Notes under the pieces: model-generated
What the model was told of the DNA's origin: nothing
Databases searched by the model: none
The model's input: only the letters and a program-made list of their open reading frames with translations
NCBI GenBank assembly: GCA_013399115.1
Contig: VXAA01001513.1
Location: 236,588 to 300,587 of the forward strand
DNA from: Anseranas semipalmata
Lineage: Eukaryota > Chordata > Aves > Anseriformes > Anseranatidae
Length of the DNA stretch: 64,000 bases
Reading direction: 5' to 3'
Position numbers and translations under genes: made by a program
Shown: positions 63,007 to 64,000 of the stretch, piece by piece
How the letters are laid out: the number at the start of each line of letters is the position of its first letter
How positions within the stretch are numbered: the stretch's first letter is position 1

Positions 63007-64000
63007 CTCTTCCAAAGGGCTTGATTCACAGCCCAAAAAGTAGAGTAGAAGGCATCCCATTGGTTTTTATGGATTTAATTCCAGACCTGCCTTCTGACCA
63101 TTTTCTCATAGCAGAAATCTTAAGGTCTGAACAGTGTGAATTTCTCTGTTTTGAGAGGACCTATAGGTGACACTGTGATTCTGTGACACCTGAATTTCCT
63201 CCCATGGCCATGGAATTTGACACTACAGAAGGAACAAGTAGCTTCAGTAGAACTAATCTTTCTTGGCTTTTAGTCTCTAAAATTCAAGCTTCTAATTGAA
63301 ACTGCATACCTAGCCTCCCCTTGTACAGAAGGGTGGCACAGAGTTTCAGGAGCTGATTTATCCAAAGTTAAGATACAAGGAATGAACCACTCTGGAGATG
63401 CTCCAGACAAAACTTCTTTCTGAGGAATCCCCAGTGCAGACCTTCCAAAGTCCTTAGGTCGGTGCCATTTTACACCAGTTGGCTTGTGCGGTCCAACACC
63501 AATGAAGCCCAGCCACTGCTGAAGCTACTGCCCATGACCTTGCAGACTGTCCAGTGACTATGGCAGAAAAGATCTTATAAAAAAATTCCAGTTTGGGACA
63601 ACAACAACAAGAAAAAAAAATCAATCTTACTCTTTCCTGACCCTTCACTGCATCAAACTCTCTCATATATTTTCTGTCCAGTATAGAAATATCAAATCGT
63701 GAAATGCAATCTGAGATCCCTAAAAACGCAACAGAACAAATAGGACCTATGGCCTGACGATGAGAACAGGTGAGCATCTCTGCCAAAATGAGTGGGTGCT
63801 CAGCACTAGGGAGAATCAGGCCACAGAGAGTCCTGAACTTCCCATCTCAGGTTAATAAAAGCAGTAGAATGGATTTCAGATAGCTGGTTTGTCTCAAGAG
63901 ACTTACCTCCTACACAACAGATTGCTCTCCTGTATTATACATCCCAGGGTGATATTAGCCTGTTTTATTGTGAAAAACACATTACCATTACTTCTTATGT
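63007..64000. other. Unique non-coding stretch
   Basis: No gene was recognised. A short GAGAGGACCTATAGG...ATTCTGTGAC string at 63152-63188 recalls a CR1 3' end but is too short to call. The 110-codon minus frame at 63454-63786 has no known domain. Confidence 0.5.

Noticed and set aside
63152..63188. CR1-like 3' end string
   Set aside because: Only about 35 nt of loose similarity, not separable from chance.
1..64000. Endogenous retrovirus, CRISPR array, operon, tRNA, rRNA or snRNA genes
   Set aside because: Looked for paired LTRs with primer-binding sites, spaced direct repeats, ribosome-binding-site-led ORFs and Pol III A/B boxes by eye on both strands; none was convincing. A profile search (RepeatMasker, tRNAscan-SE, Infernal) would be decisive.

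Overview
The window looks like nuclear DNA from a bird (or, less likely, a close sauropsid relative). The case rests on repeats. At least five moderately diverged CR1 LINE copies carry avian-type 3' ends with ATTCTATGA-like octamers, three much older CR1 copies are present, and there is a decayed L2-like reverse transcriptase. No Alu or B1-type SINE, no long L1 poly(A) copy and no recognisable retrovirus was seen. Base composition is AT-leaning, interspersed-repeat density is low and ORFs are short (longest 157 codons). That fits an intergenic desert or the inside of one or more very long introns, not a prokaryotic or gene-dense locus. No complete protein-coding gene and no tRNA, rRNA or snRNA gene could be recognised.

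Layout. 1-26 kb: mostly unique sequence with one minus-strand CR1 (1790-2092), GTTT-rich tracts (5073-5180, 21930-21966), a TATA-led small ORF (8304-8514), a 24-nt microexon-like element (13562-13585) and a G4 motif (19154-19171). 25-38 kb: a second exon-like element (25476-25538), an ancient plus-strand CR1 (26290-27115), two ancient minus-strand CR1s (29455-29880, 34900-35480), a 76-nt codon-like exon candidate (32269-32344), and two younger CR1s lying end to end (37662-38504). 38-50 kb: unique, conserved-looking DNA, two plus-strand CR1 pieces (45798-45977, 48685-48892) and the L2-like RT fossil (about 49100-49420). 50-64 kb: T/G-rich tracts, a 20-N assembly gap in an A-run (53538-53557), a 172-nt pure pyrimidine TTTC/TTCC repeat (57143-57314), a small GC/CpG-richer patch with a minus-strand exon candidate (58060-58147) and a plus-strand CR1 (62740-63006).

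How it fits together. The exon-like elements are the only hints of genes. They lie on both strands, are identified only from splice consensus and open frames, and some or all may be chance. If the three best plus-strand ones (13562, 25476, 32269) are real, the window would be the inside of a long gene read left to right. Several CpG-retaining stretches without repeats (around 17.9, 24.6, 36.3, 43.9, 51.1 and 62.1 kb) are candidate conserved non-coding elements. I did not find a convincing new biological system here. The best leads are the exon candidates, the abutting CR1 pair and the L2-like RT relic.
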